Position numbers and translations under genes: made by a program. The notes beneath the pieces were generated by a model. The model saw only the letters and a list, made by a program, of their open reading frames with translations, was not told the origin of the DNA and did not search any database. Source: Sialis fuliginosa (taxonomy: Eukaryota > Arthropoda > Insecta > Megaloptera > Sialidae). From it: 64,000 nt of DNA. Positions 49,635 through 61,422 of the stretch are shown here, piece by piece; positions within the stretch are counted from its first letter, which is position 1; each line of letters begins with the position of its first letter. Location of the stretch: contig OY540813.1 of assembly GCA_961205875.1 (NCBI GenBank), positions 34,319,001 to 34,383,000 of the forward strand. The letters run 5' to 3'.

Positions 49635-50507
49635 GGGGGTATTCTGGTCTAGAGACATGAATTTTAGGTAATTTTTGAAGTGCTGTAAAAAAAAGCAAGC
49701 AATATTTTTTTCATCAATTTTTTTATTGAAGCATACAAAAAAAAATAAAAAAGTAAAAAAAATTCAAAATTCCGTTAGTTATCAGCTGATGGAGTGGGGC
49801 GTCTCAAAAATTTGGTGCGTGACCATACCCACGATTTTAACTCTCCTAGCAATCTGAAATCAAAAAATAAAAAAGATTATCAATCTACAATAATGTCGCA
49901 ATGTCTGGAACTACGGAAAAGTTACAAAAAAATTTTTTTACAAAATGGCGACTGCCTAAAGAAAAAAAAAATTTGTACCACTTTTTTGAACATTCTTCGA
50001 TTTGTTAAAAATAGTAAAAATGAAAATTTGGGGATGGCCGTAGTTCCGGACGTAGACAAGTCCCTAAAGAACTCTCTTAAAATTTCAAGTAAATCGGTTC
50101 GGCAGAACCTGAGAAATCGTGGGTATCAGATTCAAAAAGACAGTTCTGAGAAAAACGCGTTTAAAGTTTCAAGTAAAATTTTTGCAGTCTAAGTCATAAA
50201 ATTATATTTTTAACTTACATTTATTCAATCTGCCATTCCTGCTGCATACATCGGACCTTCCTCGACTTCGAAAAAACTATTTTCGGCGTTTCTGAAATAT
50301 AGATTCAGGTAGTCGGAGAACCCATTATGTCTTTTGTTCGATTAGTTGCAGCCCAACCGATTTGGATGCCTGCTCAGCAAAATACTTATTTCTCCGAAAA
50401 TAATTTGAATTTGGGAAAATCCTCTCGTAGACATATTCTTAAATAGTTAAACTATGAAAATATGAAAAAAAATCGTTTTTTTTTTATTTCTAGACCAGAA
50501 TACCCCC
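49635..50507. mobile_element. TTAA-flanked element GGGGGTATTCTGGTC in the transposase gene
   Basis: GGGGGTATTCTGGTCTAGA mirrors TCTAGACCAGAATACCCCC; exact TTAA flanks (49631-49634, 50508-50511). The interior has no matching transposase. TTAA targets are used by piggyBac and Kolobok; the GGGGG end is closer to the 8542 element than to classic piggyBac CCC ends. Confidence 0.9.
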
Positions 50508-51597
50508 TTAATGAAGTATAATTTAATATTTGAAAATAAAAAAATTGCTAAATGGTCTGACATCGTAAAGTTTTTTAAACAAGATCAGTTATGTAAAAAT
50601 CCAATAGCCTATAATTTAAAACCACACCATTTTGTTTTAACAAATAAAAGTAAAATGAAAGTCCAAATTGCAGCTTGGCAGCTTAGTTACAAAGTCAGTT
50701 GTGGTATGTATACTTTTGCTGGACTGTCCGATAGTTTTAAAGATATAACAGACACTGCAGATTTTGTTGATACCATTGATAAGCTTTTTGATAGCATGAA
50801 TGGTAAAAGTTTGAACTTTACACACGGTAAATTGTTACGGTCTGCAATAACTAAAAAATCTCCTCATATTCAGTTTTATAAAGAAATGCTATCAAAAGTT
50901 AATCAATGGGTATTTTATCATCCAAATGATCCTACAATGTTCCCTAGAAATTCCCCTCAATGTCGAAAAGGCTGGCTTACAACTTTGAAAGCTATGATTA
51001 TGATTTGGGAAAAATGTCAAAGTGCTGGCTTTGAATTTTTGGCACCAAACAACATTTGTCAAGATAGCTTAGAAAATTTATTTGGTTTAATTAGGCAGCA
51101 CGGTGTAACAAATACCAACCCTACTTGCTATCAGTTTATCGCTGCTTTGAAGTCATCAGTTTTAAATGGTTTAGTTTCAGTTTCAAATAGAAAAAATAAT
51201 TGTCAAGCTGATGAAGGTGTTTTATTAGATAATTTAAGAGTATTTTTAACAAATAATAGTGAAAAAAGGCTTTCAAATGTTGTAACAGACTTTATCGATG
51301 TTAATGATATTCCATTAAATAATATAACTGATTCAATAGCTGGTGACAAACAATCAATGTCTTATATAACCGGGTATTTGATTAAAAAACTAAAAATTGA
51401 TTGTTGTGAAAATTGTAAGAAGTCATTTTTATCATCAGGTATTGACCCAGAATATCATTTATATAAAGATTTTAGAGAATATAATGATACTGATAGACGA
51501 TTAATTTATGCTAACGTAAATGTAATTGACACATTTCATAAAATTCAAGATATAGTATTACATATTTTAAAAATATCCCCAAGTATGAGAGATATTA

Positions 51598-53991
51598 TAG
51601 TCCAGTAACTTTATACATCACCGCATGCGTTAAATCCGGTAGTTCTGATTTTTTGCAGACTTGTTTATGATGTTGGCCTAATGAATAATCCAAGTTTGTG
51701 ACCTCGAGCACCGAACGCAACATTGTCAAAAATCGAAAAAACCGCGAAAAAATCGTTATTTTTTCAAATTTCGGCGATTATAACCCTAAAGGACTAGTTT
51801 TTGAAAAAACTTTTTTGGAACGTTTTTAAAGTAGACTAAATTTGCTACAAAATGATACTAGAATTGTCTCTGTAGACCCAATAGTTTCCGAGATTAAGCC
51901 TTTCAAAGTTTATCATTTTTTTCGAACTTCGCATTTTTTTTGCAATTCTGTCGTTCTGAATGAATTTTGACCCTGATTATACTATCGAAGCCCTGTACTT
52001 TTATGATGGGATGTTAAAAAAGAAAATGAGAAGTGTGAACGATGATGTTAAGCTAAGCTATGAATAATGAAGTAAAAAAGATAAGTACAACAAAAGTTAA
52101 TAAGTTTATTTGTTAGGAAATTGAGTAATATTCAAAATCAAAAAAAATAAATTAATTTAGCCCTCTTGAAAGGTCCCGGTTGAGGTTCGTCCGTATCTGT
52201 ACGTATTGGGATGGCATATCCCCATCAGGGGATGGTGATGAATCGTCGACGTCTTGTGCCCACAAGTCATCCTCCATTTCGACATCGGACAGATCGTCGC
52301 CTTCTGGGATATCTACTTCTGCAACATCAGGTATACTGTCACAAGTGCCTGCAGACTGATGAGCATTTTAATCCTGCCTTCCTGCAGCTGCACGCGTTCC
52401 CACAACCCTTCGTGCAGCCACAAGAAATCATCCGTAAGAGGTGTTGGTCATCATTTTGGGATTGAGGCCTTGTGACGTGGATATCCACCCCCAGGAGAGA
52501 GGGTTCAGTGTGACTCCCAACCACGCCTGTACCTTTAAGAAGATTGTTCATGAGAATAGAAAATGATGAATGATATGTAACTGATGCAAGGACAAATTTT
52601 TACCTGATGGTATGTCCGCAAGCAGTGAAATCGAGCAGTCTCGTGTAGGAGGTAACCTGGCTAGATTGAAGCTGGTTTTCGTCGCAGCCCTGGTGAATAG
52701 TTGGTACCGCAGCTCGTCAAAGTTATGGGTGTTGGGGTTGCCTCCGTATAGAGCAATTATGACTCGCTCTCCTGCTGCTGCTATCTCGTCAAGTGTAGAG
52801 TTGTTGTCGAGAAAAATCGCAGCTTGCTTTTCAACGTCCGGATTTTTTTCGACTATGGACATCATTTGCATCTTCCCTAAGCCAAAGAAGCAGGATGTCG
52901 AGTCACAACCACTAAAGGCATGGATGAAGAGGAAAAGCTCTGGTTTCAAAGAGGATTTTGAAGAAGCGATGCTGGAATACATGACATCTGATGCTTTGCC
53001 TCTTCCACATTTATTGTAAAAAATTTCACGTTGGTTTGAGATCGCAGTAAGGATGATCAGCAAGTCAATGTCCTCACCAACGACTACCACTATATCATAG
53101 GTAGAGGCAGCAGTTACAGCTGTAGTGATGATGAGCCTATCAGCATCTTCCTCTGCTTGGAGTACTTAGGCATGAAATTTTGGCTTTATAGTTCATCACC
53201 ATACCATATTATATTTTAAATGTTCTGTTGTATTATAATTATTTAATAAAAATAATAATAATAAATAGTGTATGCCAATAATAATAAATTAAATTCTAAG
53301 TTTATCTAAGAAGACAAAAATTAAAACTTTACCAGTTTATTTAATCTTAATCTAATATTACGTGACGACGATGTTTTTTTTTATGTTTTCATTATCAGAG
53401 ATAATTGTGAACGACTCACTAGAAGAGATCCTGGAAGATCCTGGAATGATCAACTCTATATTTAATGCTGTCTCTGTAACCACGGTAAGGTAGCAAATTA
53501 GACAAGATGGCGGAGCACTGGGGACCAATTGCTAGGTTCCGATTCGTGACTTCACACGAGCAATACTAGCACACTCCGTCGGAGGTAATTGGAACTTCAT
53601 CCCGTTAGAGTTATTCGAGTGACGTCTAAAATATTGCAAAAAATTGCGAAGTTCGAAAAAAATGATAAACTTTGAAAGGCTTAATCTCGGAAACTATTGG
53701 GTCTACAGAGACAATTCTAGTATCATATTGTAGCAAATTTAGTCTACTTTAAAAACGTTCTAAAAAAGTTTTTTCAAAAACTAGTCCTTTAGGGTTATAA
53801 TCGCCAAAATTTGAAAAAATAACGATTTTTTCGCGGTTTTTTCGATTTTTGACAATGTTGCGTTCGGTGCTCGAGGTCACAAACTTGGATTATTCATTAG
53901 GCCAACATCATAAACAAGTCTGCAAAAAATCAGAACTACCGGATTTAACGCATACTACCCCATACATTCAGACGACAAAGTTACTGGACTA
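51598..53991. mobile_element. TTA-flanked element with 350-bp arms carrying a PIN/CXC gene fragment
   Basis: TAGTCCAGTAACTTT mirrors AAAGTTACTGGACTA; arms then continue as inverted copies ('ATGCGTTAAATCCGGTAG', 'GACCTCGAGCACCGAACGC') for about 350 bp. TTA flanks both ends (51595-51597, 53992-53994) as for PIF/Harbinger. The left end has a short deletion relative to the right. The transposase gene frame is restored when it is ignored. Between the arms lies the minus-strand gene fragment 52330-53162. Confidence 0.85.
52330..53162 (-). pseudogene. PIN/FEN1-like nuclease-CXC gene fragment, copy 2
   Basis: Read on the minus strand from 53162: AEEDADRLI, VVGEDIDLLIIL, then HAFSGCDSTSCFF, giving the last three acidic motifs of the FEN1-type order, followed by 'ALYGG', 'ARLPPTRD', 'TYHQVQAWLGVTLNPLSWGW' and a CXC tail ISCGCTKGCGNACSCRKAG. 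A small intron is likely: CAG/GTAAAAATTTG near 52605 and TTCTTAAAG/GTACAGGC near 52530 rejoin TYHQ to VQAWLG. One frameshift lies near 52630 and another before the CXC part. The N-terminal half of the protein is absent. It lies wholly between the arms of 51598-53991. Confidence 0.72.
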
Positions 53992-54131
53992 TTAAACTAA
54001 ATATTGAAAATTTAGTAGCTGAATCAATAGATACTCGATGGTTTGTTTGTGTAGATCATACGGTAAATTTAGAAAAAATTCGAACTAATTCAATTAAAAT
54101 TTCTTTAAAAAAAAAAATTTTGCATAAATAA

Positions 54132-55250
54132 TTCGTTTATTAAAATTATTATATTTTTAGGTTAATTAAAAATGTACTAGTTCATAATATTTTTGCATGC
54201 ATTAACCATTTTTTCTGTTTCAGTATAAAACTTTTCACAGTTCATCATTTAATTTCTTATATATGTATTGTTTTTAAATAATTTTTTTAGTGATATGTAT
54301 GTGTTATCATTTCAATAAAACCTTTTAAAACTTATGTATTGTTTTATTTATGTAATTATGTAATATTAATGTAATATAATATATACATGGCATGTATATT
54401 TTGTACTATGAAGCAAAGTATAAATAAATAATTAATTTGATTAAATAGTATAGTGAAATAATGATTTATTAAATATAATGTAATGTTCTTTATGAACTTT
54501 TATTTAATGATTCGTAAAATTATTTAGCTATACTATTTAATTAAGTTAATTATTTATTTATACTTTGCTTCATAGTATAGAATAATATAGAATATTCAAA
54601 TAAAATGATGTCATAATTAACCAATCAGAGAGAACTAACACTTTAAAATGATTGGTTAAAATTTTACTTTGTTTGACCAATCAGAAGGAGCAGCTCTAAA
54701 TGTCAGATGACGTCATAATACCCATAGAGTGTATGTAAAAACGATTGCCAGTTTTTTAACGTGAAGTGTCGCTTCTGGAGTATCTTTATTCTGTGACTAA
54801 TATTTAAAAAAACATTTTACCCTGTTACTCAATAGGTTAGTTTTTTTTGCAGCGAGCTCTTGCTCTAAATACGTGTCGTTCATTTTTTTTAAATAATGAA
54901 CAACATAAGACGATTTTTGTGCTAAAAGCGCAAGACTAATAATATCAATCATCAGTCTGATGATGATACACTTATTAGTACATCCAGTTCAGGTATGTTA
55001 TTTTTTTTTAAATATTCTTCGGCCCGTATTATGCGTGTAGACATATTTTTTGATAAAACGTAATTTTCATCAATGGTACATTTAATGTTTCGACAACAAC
55101 CAAGGCGACTTAAACTGAAATTGTATTTCTTAATTTTTCATGTGTTTTTTTCTTTTTTGACAGGTAGGGGGGTGCAAGTGCACCTCCTTTCACCCCCCTC
55201 ACTGCGACCATGAGGAGTATCATAACAAAGAGAAAGAGAGAGAGAAAAAT
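54132..55250. other. AT-rich spacer with a small hairpin
   Basis: No gene. Holds the AATAAA near 54315 and the foldback at 54404-54577. Confidence 0.4.
54404..54577. repeat. Short foldback TACTATGAAGCAAAG
   Basis: TACTATGAAGCAAAGTATAA mirrors TTATACTTTGCTTCATAGTA; arms about 75 bp with 'AAATAATTAATTTGATTAAATAGTATAG' type AT-rich continuation. Confidence 0.8.
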
Positions 55251-55626
55251 GAAGCAAATATGAAAAGATCCTGATTATGCTTCAAATGAAAAAGAATCTA
55301 CTAAAAAAAAGAATGAGAATGGTAAGAGAATACAGAGAAAAAGAAGCTGTCTCAAATAAAATAATGAAGAAAGTCAAAAGGCAGAATGATATATTATTAA
55401 AATATAGACAAAATTTTATAAAGAAATTACAAACATCTAATAACCAGCAGTCAATTACTCAACTGGTATTTTTGAACGCTCTTAAAGACGGTCCAACGTG
55501 TGTTTGTTATTGTTGTGAAATACTATTTTTTTACATTCTGTCGTTAATTTTAATAGGAAAAAAATTAAAGCCAAAATAGAAGAAAAAGTTGCGGATTTTG
55601 AAATATTTTTGTAGAAAGTTGTGAAT

Positions 55627-56247
55627 TAGGGTGTTTTTTTTTATTATTATTTTTTGGTCCCTATGTTTTAGCTTTGGATCAAAAGTTAATTGTCCCAAAA
55701 TTTCAGACTCGTAGATCAAACCTGTGAACGGCGCAAACTGAGTTTTTTTCCCATTTGATTAACATGGGAAAAATTACTTTTTTGCTTACGCGTGAATTGC
55801 TCGTTGAAAAAATTTTTTTTGAAAATTTCTCAGAGGAATATTTTGTAGAAAATTAAGTGCTCAATTCATAAATCCTGTATTTTTAAGGGTATATTCGTTT
55901 AAAAATTATCATAAAAATTAGATTTTCTTTTTATGATAATTTTTAAACGATTATATCTTTAAAAATACTGGATTTATGAATTGAGCACTTGGGATCATTT
56001 TTGTAGTAAATTTAATTCTCTATAATATGTTGCTGTACGAAATTAAAATAAATACATTTTTCAACGAGCTATTCACGCATAAGTAAAAAATTAATTTTTC
56101 CCATTTTAATCAAATGGGTAAAAAGACTCGGTTTGCACCGTTCACAGGTTCGATCTACGAGTTAAATTTTGGGACAATTAACTTTTGATCCAAAGCTAAA
56201 ACATAGGCTAATGGGATCGAAAAAATAAAAATAAAAAAACCACCCTA
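55627..56247. mobile_element. TAGGGTG foldback element, copy 3
   Basis: TAGGGTGTTTTTTTTTATTA mirrors AAAAAAACCACCCTA; exact flanks TTGTGAAT (55619-55626, 56248-56255). Arms carry 'GATCAAACCTGTGAACGG' and 'CCCATTTGATTAACATGGG' in both orientations, as in 11113-11707. Disregarding it rejoins the Helitron frame KVVNIEPPDYVCKTC. Confidence 0.95.
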
Positions 56248-56962
56248 TTGTGAATATCGAACCTCCAGATTATGTATGCAAAACGTGTAGTGAAAGGTGA
56301 AATTCCTAAATTGGCCACGTCTTGAGGAATGAAATTTCCTACAATACCTGAGTGCATAAGATCTCTGAGCAGTTTAAAACAGCGTGTGGTGGCACCTATA
56401 TTAAATTTCATGCAGATAATATCATTCAAGAGATTCGCTCTGAATCCTCAGTTGGGCGTGAAAGGGAGTGTTGTTAATATAATAATTGAGCTTGACGAAA
56501 TACTTCAAGTTCTTCCTAGATCCTTTAACAACATGGCAACAGTACAAGTAAAATTAAAACGGCATATGGAGCACAAAAGCGATTATGTTTGAAAGAATAA
56601 GACCAGCAATATTATTTGAACCCTGTATAAAAAGTATCAAATAATCAAATACAAATTTCTTCATTGTGTTTAGCAAGTTATGAAGGAAGCTTTGATGAAG
56701 AAGTTGATTTCGTCATTGAAAAGGATGAGCGAACTTATGATAAATCCGATGAATTGGAAAAGGAATATCAAAAAGTAGACAAAAATGATGATAAAAATTT
56801 CGAATGCGATTCGGATGATGAGCAAGTTTTGGTTATGAATAGAGAGCTCTAGTAAGATTATAGCTCCAGGACAAGGATTGCATCCTATTCCTTGGCATAA
56901 AATCTCAGATTTAGATGAGCCGTGTTTTCCATCAATATTTGCTGGGCAACCGATTAGTACCT

Positions 56963-57555
56963 ACTTGTTCAAAACTTAGCTATTCAGAAAGATCTAAATC
57001 TGAAGCTAGGCGGGTGGACAGGCACAGTTGTGTACCAGAACGGCTGCTATTTATGGCAAAATGTAAACTGGAAAAAAGTTGTTCATCAAATATAAACACG
57101 TGTTTGAGAAAATTAAAGAAAGAAAATGGTGACATTAGAGCCAAGGATGTTTTAGATTGCAATTTTATTAATGAAACGATGAGTGCTACAAGGCGCTGAC
57201 CCAAACACGTTCTTCTCCAGCGTACTGGGAATCTAAGAAGAAAGAACTTCTGGCAATGGTAAGACAGTTATGTAATCCAAACTTAGCTGTTCAGAATGAG
57301 CTAAATCTGAAGCTAGGCGCAGTTGTGTGGCAGAACGGCTGCTATTTATGGCAAAATGTAAACTGGAAAAAAGTTGTTCATCAAATATAAACACGTGTTT
57401 GAGAAAATTAAAGAAAGAAAATGGTGACATTAGAGCCAAGGATGTTTTAGATTGCAATTTTATTAATGAAACGATGAGTGCTGTCCCAAACACGTTCTTC
57501 TCCGGCTTACTGGGAATCTAAGAAGAAAGAACTTCTGGTAATGGTAAGACAGTTA
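56963..57555 (+). repeat. Direct tandem duplication inside the Helitron relic
   Basis: About 295 bp, from 'CAAAACTTAGCTATTCAGAA' through 'GAATCTAAGAAGAAAGAACTTCTGG', is repeated beginning near 57280. Copies differ by small indels (for instance GGTGGACAGG only in the first). Confidence 0.85.
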
Positions 57556-58483
57556 TGTAATCCAATATTCTTCATCACACTCTCAGCAACAGAACATACC
57601 TGGTTTGAACTGTTAAGCATGCTGATGAAATTGTCGACAGGGAGAAGCGCTTCGGATTTAGAGATTCTAGAGATTATTAGAAATGACCCTGTAACTTGCA
57701 CTCACTATTTTAATCATAAGATGGCAAAACTTATTACTCTTCTCAGATCGAAGTGGCCCTTTTGAGGAGAGTTGGGTAATTGATTCTTATCAACGCGTTG
57801 AGTACCAGCAGATGGGATCTCCACATGAACATATATTTCTATGGTGTAAGAAGTCTTCCAGGTATGACAGCGACAATAAACAAAGTAATAGGATATGCGT
57901 TGAATTTATTAATAAACACAAACATACAGACACTTGCTATGAGGGCAGGAAAAAAAATATGTAGGTTTCGGTATCCGTTACCGGTAATGTCGAGAACTAT
58001 GATTCTAAGACCATTGGAAAATGAGGAAAAAACTATGGAGGTAATAGAAAATGCTCTCAAGATTAATAAACTAATGTACCGTTTTTTATGAAATATGACA
58101 TGTCATTTAATAATATTCTGTTGGAATTAAACATGTCAGAAACGGAATATGTAATTGCTGTTCGTTCTGAAATAAAAAATGATAACATTTTCTTGAAAAG
58201 ACTGCCATCAATCATAATTTTTTGGATCGAATATGGACCTACAGTTTGTATTTAATCCTTACAGCTGTGCGTCATACATTATAAATTAGATTAGCAAATT
58301 AAGCAGGTTTATCTCGGCTATTGAAAGAAGCGGCTTTTGATGTAAAACATGAAAAACTGAACACACGAGAAGAACTTCGTAATGTCACCAATGTGTTTCT
58401 GAATAGCAATTTACTGTGTGCTCAGGAAGCCACTTATCATGTACTGGAATTACCTATTTCAAAGAGCAGTTGAGCATATACAT

Positions 58484-60617
58484 TAGGGTGTTCCTTAAAT
58501 TTCAAGTTCGATATATTTTTACGCATACCCTCTCAAAACTTTCGTAATAACCCAAAATGTCTAGAAAAAAATATTAGCCCGTTTTATAAACTATAACCCG
58601 TGCCGACTTGCGATTTAAACTTGTCCATACAAGTTGCGTGGGTAATGCACTGCGACCTGTAACTACGTGTTTCATTTGTTATTTCATACGTGATTTTTAA
58701 GATTATTAGTGCGCTATTGTTTATTGCATAAAGATGTCGGTGGAATTACGGAGTGATAAACAAAATATTTTCCTTATCGGACTATCTAGCCATCAAATAA
58801 ATGGTGCAAAATTACCATCTAATCGACAAGTTCTCGCTGTCTTATTTTACAATATTCGCGAAGTCAAGCGGACTGTTAGTGAAAGTGCAAATCTTGTGAT
58901 TAGGGAGTGCATTATATTTTGGGGAAAAGCAAGAATTCCCACAAAGGCATTTCCAAACTACGTGAAGAAACTTGTTGAATTATATAATATTTGGGGAGAG
59001 CTACAAAAAAATTGTAAAAAAACTCAGGTCACGTTCAAGAACCGTGAAAATAATTTTAAAATTGACCTTGATAACTTATTTGATATTGCACATGCTGATG
59101 CCTTTGAGAGAATGAAAATAGAGGAAGACAAAGTATTTTTAAAGAAACAGAGAGAGCCAGGTCGACCGGGATGCTTAGGTGGTATAGACAAAAAATTAGC
59201 GGAGAAAGAAGAAAGAGCTAGGCAAAGACGATTGAAAGAAGAGGAAAGGAATGTAAGACAAAGGGAATTATTGGCTGTTGCATCTACTTCCACTACAAAT
59301 AACTTTGAATGTCCAGAAGATTCGGACGAAGAACAGATTTTGAATTCTGAACTCAGCTTGCCAGACGTTCCCAACATTACATCTTTGTTAATGTTTTATA
59401 AGGCAGAACTGGACAAAGGTTTTGTAAGAGACGATTACCGCGAATTGGTTGAACTATGCGTAGTGTTTTTGGGAGGAGATACAGAGAAGAAATTAAAACT
59501 CAGGCCCCCCGGAGCTATGCATCAGGCACGATGGATGGCGAGAGCGATCTATTCTTTAAAAATATGTTTGCTTCAGTCACAATTCAGAATGATTGCGAAG
59601 GACAAAAAGGCCCTACAAGATGTTTGCTTATTTATCATCAAATTGTATGTTAAACCTTGGCTCGAATGCACAGTGGCGACTAAAGCACCTAACCAAGATT
59701 TGTGTTTCTTGAAGGCGTTAAAAGAGTACGAAAAAGTTGACGCAACAATTTCTAAAGCTTCTATAAGCAAGTTTAGCCATTACTTGTGGTATTTATGTGA
59801 AGAGACAGTCATTCTATCACTTTTTGATGATGAAGTTGATAACCAAACTAAGATGAAAAACTTAAACAGGGATAAAAGCTCAGATTTTGGCAAACGCTAT
59901 GTCCCATCGAAGAAAGAACTTACTCAAAAGTTGTTTGGTAAGCTAAATTAATTTTTGTGTTTTTTTTTTTACATTTCTTGTTGTTGTTTTTTTTTGTTAT
60001 TTAACTTGTTTTTTCTTTCAGATAAAACGCTGGATGATTTTGTATCGGAAAAGAGCAAACAATTTCTATCTCGACTGCAGATTGACGACAGTTTTCTTCA
60101 GGAAGATGTATCTTCTTGGAATGATAATGCTACTTTTCTGGAAGCTAAAAGAAGAATAAGTCGTTTAAAGGTTGTAAATGACACTGCTGAAAGGGCTGTC
60201 AAATTAATTCAAGATTTTAACGGACTTATCACGGCTGAAGAAGAGCAAAAACAATTCTTGTTGCGCTGTGTCCAGGAACATAGATATTTGTATCCAGATT
60301 GTAAAAAAACTACACTAAAAAAAGTTACCCTGGTTGATTATTATTATTTTATGTTTTTAAATAAATATTAATGTTTATCTTATTTAATTTTAACTCTAAT
60401 TCACTTAATTTGTTGCATTTATATTAGTTTTATAGCAGACCGAAATATCAGGACAAAACACGATTTTCAATAAACTTTGTAGCTCGGTCGGCACGGGTTG
60501 CGATCATGCTAGAAGGATGAAATTTTATATTTGAGTATGTTTTAGCATTTATAAAAAATGTAGAGGGTATGCGTTTCGAATTTAAAAAAAAAAAATTGTC
60601 ATATAAGGGACACCCTA
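58484..60617 (+). mobile_element. TAGGGTG coding element, 2134 bp
   Basis: TAGGGTGTTCCTTAAAT at the left mirrors ATATAAGGGACACCCTA at the right; exact flanks ATATACAT (58476-58483, 60618-60625). The TIR and 8-bp target match the noncoding foldbacks at 11113, 37061 and 55627, and it is the only member in the window with a gene. Inserted in the Helitron relic, so it is younger than that. Confidence 0.93.
58734..60371 (+). CDS. Unplaced transposase-like protein of the TAGGGTG element (two exons)
   Basis: Exon 1 58734-59937 and exon 2 60022-60371 join across a GTAAGC...TTTCAG intron to give 517 codons without a stop. The first 130 residues are basic and helical ('SSHQINGAKLPSNRQVLAVL', 'IFWGKARIPTK'); about 150-180 is a charged coiled segment (EKEERARQRRLKEEERN) after a GRPG motif; 180-210 is acidic; 215-340 holds 'RDDYRELVELCVVFLGG' and PGAMHQARWMARAIYSLKI; the end has 'TAERAVKLIQDFNGL' and 'EEEQKQFLLRCVQEH'. 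I recall similar unnamed multi-copy proteins in arthropods and cnidarians, with additional conserved Asp/His blocks before 'ARWM' that I do not see here, so this copy may lack its catalytic core. It has no BED finger or hAT dimerisation domain. Function is inferred from being the only gene inside a TIR element. Confidence 0.75.
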
Positions 60618-60849
60618 ATATACATTCCTAATTACTAACCTTAGTAAGGAAAGGGTGTACATTGTACATGTTAAAATCAAGAAACGAGTTACAAGCTATG
60701 GACCCAGAATCTAGTGACATATCTTTTGTGTTCTCGAAATATGAAAAAAGAGCTAAACATTTGGAAAACATCTGCCTTGCCGATTGCGACAGAGTATAAG
60801 TCAACCAGATCTATCAAAATATAAGAAGGTACAAATGAAACACAGGAAG

Positions 60850-61422
60850 AAAATTCATCATACTCTGAATACAAGAGGAAATTTCTACGTTACAGAAGGT
60901 AAAGGTACAGAAAACTGCCTAAAACATAACTTAAGTAAAACTAAGCTAATCAAATTTGGGAAATATAGTGAATTTAAAACTCCATTATCGTTGCCAAACT
61001 TCAAAAAATTATCTCTAGTAAATAATATTAAATTTTTAGGTCTGCACATTGACAAAAACTTAAACTGGGAAATATGTACATATTAACTATGTATATAACA
61101 AAAAAAATCAGTAAGACTATATATCTTCTAATCCAATTAAATAAAAAAGTGTCAACACAAATTCTATTAACCGTCTATTACTCTTACATCCAACCTTTAC
61201 TCACCTATGGAATTATTTATTGGGGCAATAGCTCACATGTAAAAAATCTATTCATCTATCAAAAGAAGTGCATAAGGGCAATATGCAATGTACCTCCGCG
61301 AACATCCTGCAAGCCTTTGTTTAAAAATTTACAAGTCCTAACACTAACAGATTTATATATTTTTGAATGGGCTATATTTTCAAAGAAAAACCCAAATCTT
61401 TTTTCCCAAAACATAAACACAC
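60850..61422 (+). pseudogene. LINE reverse transcriptase C-terminal remnant
   Basis: Two overlapping frames carry the end of a Jockey/CR1-like reverse transcriptase: 'LSKTKLIKFG', 'NNIKFLGLHIDKNLNWE', then after a frameshift near 61080 'YYSYIQPLLTYGIIYWGNS' and 'YQKKCIRAICNVPPRTSCKPLF'. These match the thumb and post-RT region (LKFLGIxLDxxLNW; LxYGIxxWGNS; QKxxIRxI). The catalytic FADD box is upstream and absent. The remnant is cut by the LTR at 61423. Confidence 0.8.

Larger units (their letters stand above)
48299..54131 (+). pseudogene. P-element/THAP9-type transposase, interrupted by two insertions
   Basis: Coding pieces 48299-49634, 50512-51597 and 53995-54131 join in one frame of 852 codons if two insertions and their duplicated targets (TTAA, TTA) are disregarded. 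Residues 10-69 form a THAP zinc finger (C10, C15, C66, H69). A coiled segment lies around 160-220. The RNase H-like core has the expected acidic residues: D311 in LMFDEM, D401 in VCDQGSTN, then IFDPPHLLKTTRN, and E633 in QDSLENLFGLIR. Upstream, noncoding exon 47940-48037 and an acceptor at 48293 fit a spliced 5' leader; AATAAA lies near 54315. THAP9 and P transposases cut and rejoin DNA in the nucleus; this copy cannot make a full protein. It could be an old P element or a former host THAP9 gene. Confidence 0.88.
55277..60790 (+). pseudogene. Decayed Helitron (RepHel N-terminal and Rep region)
   Basis: Plus-strand remnants follow the order of insect Helitron proteins: basic N-terminus then ALKDGPTCVCYCC (55277-55560), DYVCKTC after a foldback (56255-56300), PECIRSLSSLKQRVVAP and 'VVNIIIELDEILQVLPR' (56330-56600), 'IAPGQGLHPIPWH' (56860), 'ERLLFMAKCKLEKSCSS' (57040), 'SSPAYWESKKKELL' with 'IRNDPVTCTHYFNHKM' (57490-57750), 'VEYQQMGSPHEH'-like and 'ICRFRYPLPVMSRTMIL' (57780-58090), and 'NELQAMDPESSDI' with 'KYEKRAKHLENICLAD' (60670-60785). 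The helicase itself is not reached. Many stops and shifts are present. Elements 55627-56247 and 58484-60617 sit inside it with perfect 8-bp duplications. Confidence 0.82.

Noticed and set aside
46830..55250. Complete P element with its own terminal repeats
   Set aside because: No matching inverted ends or 8-bp duplication were found around the THAP/transposase gene, so mobile versus domesticated status is left open.
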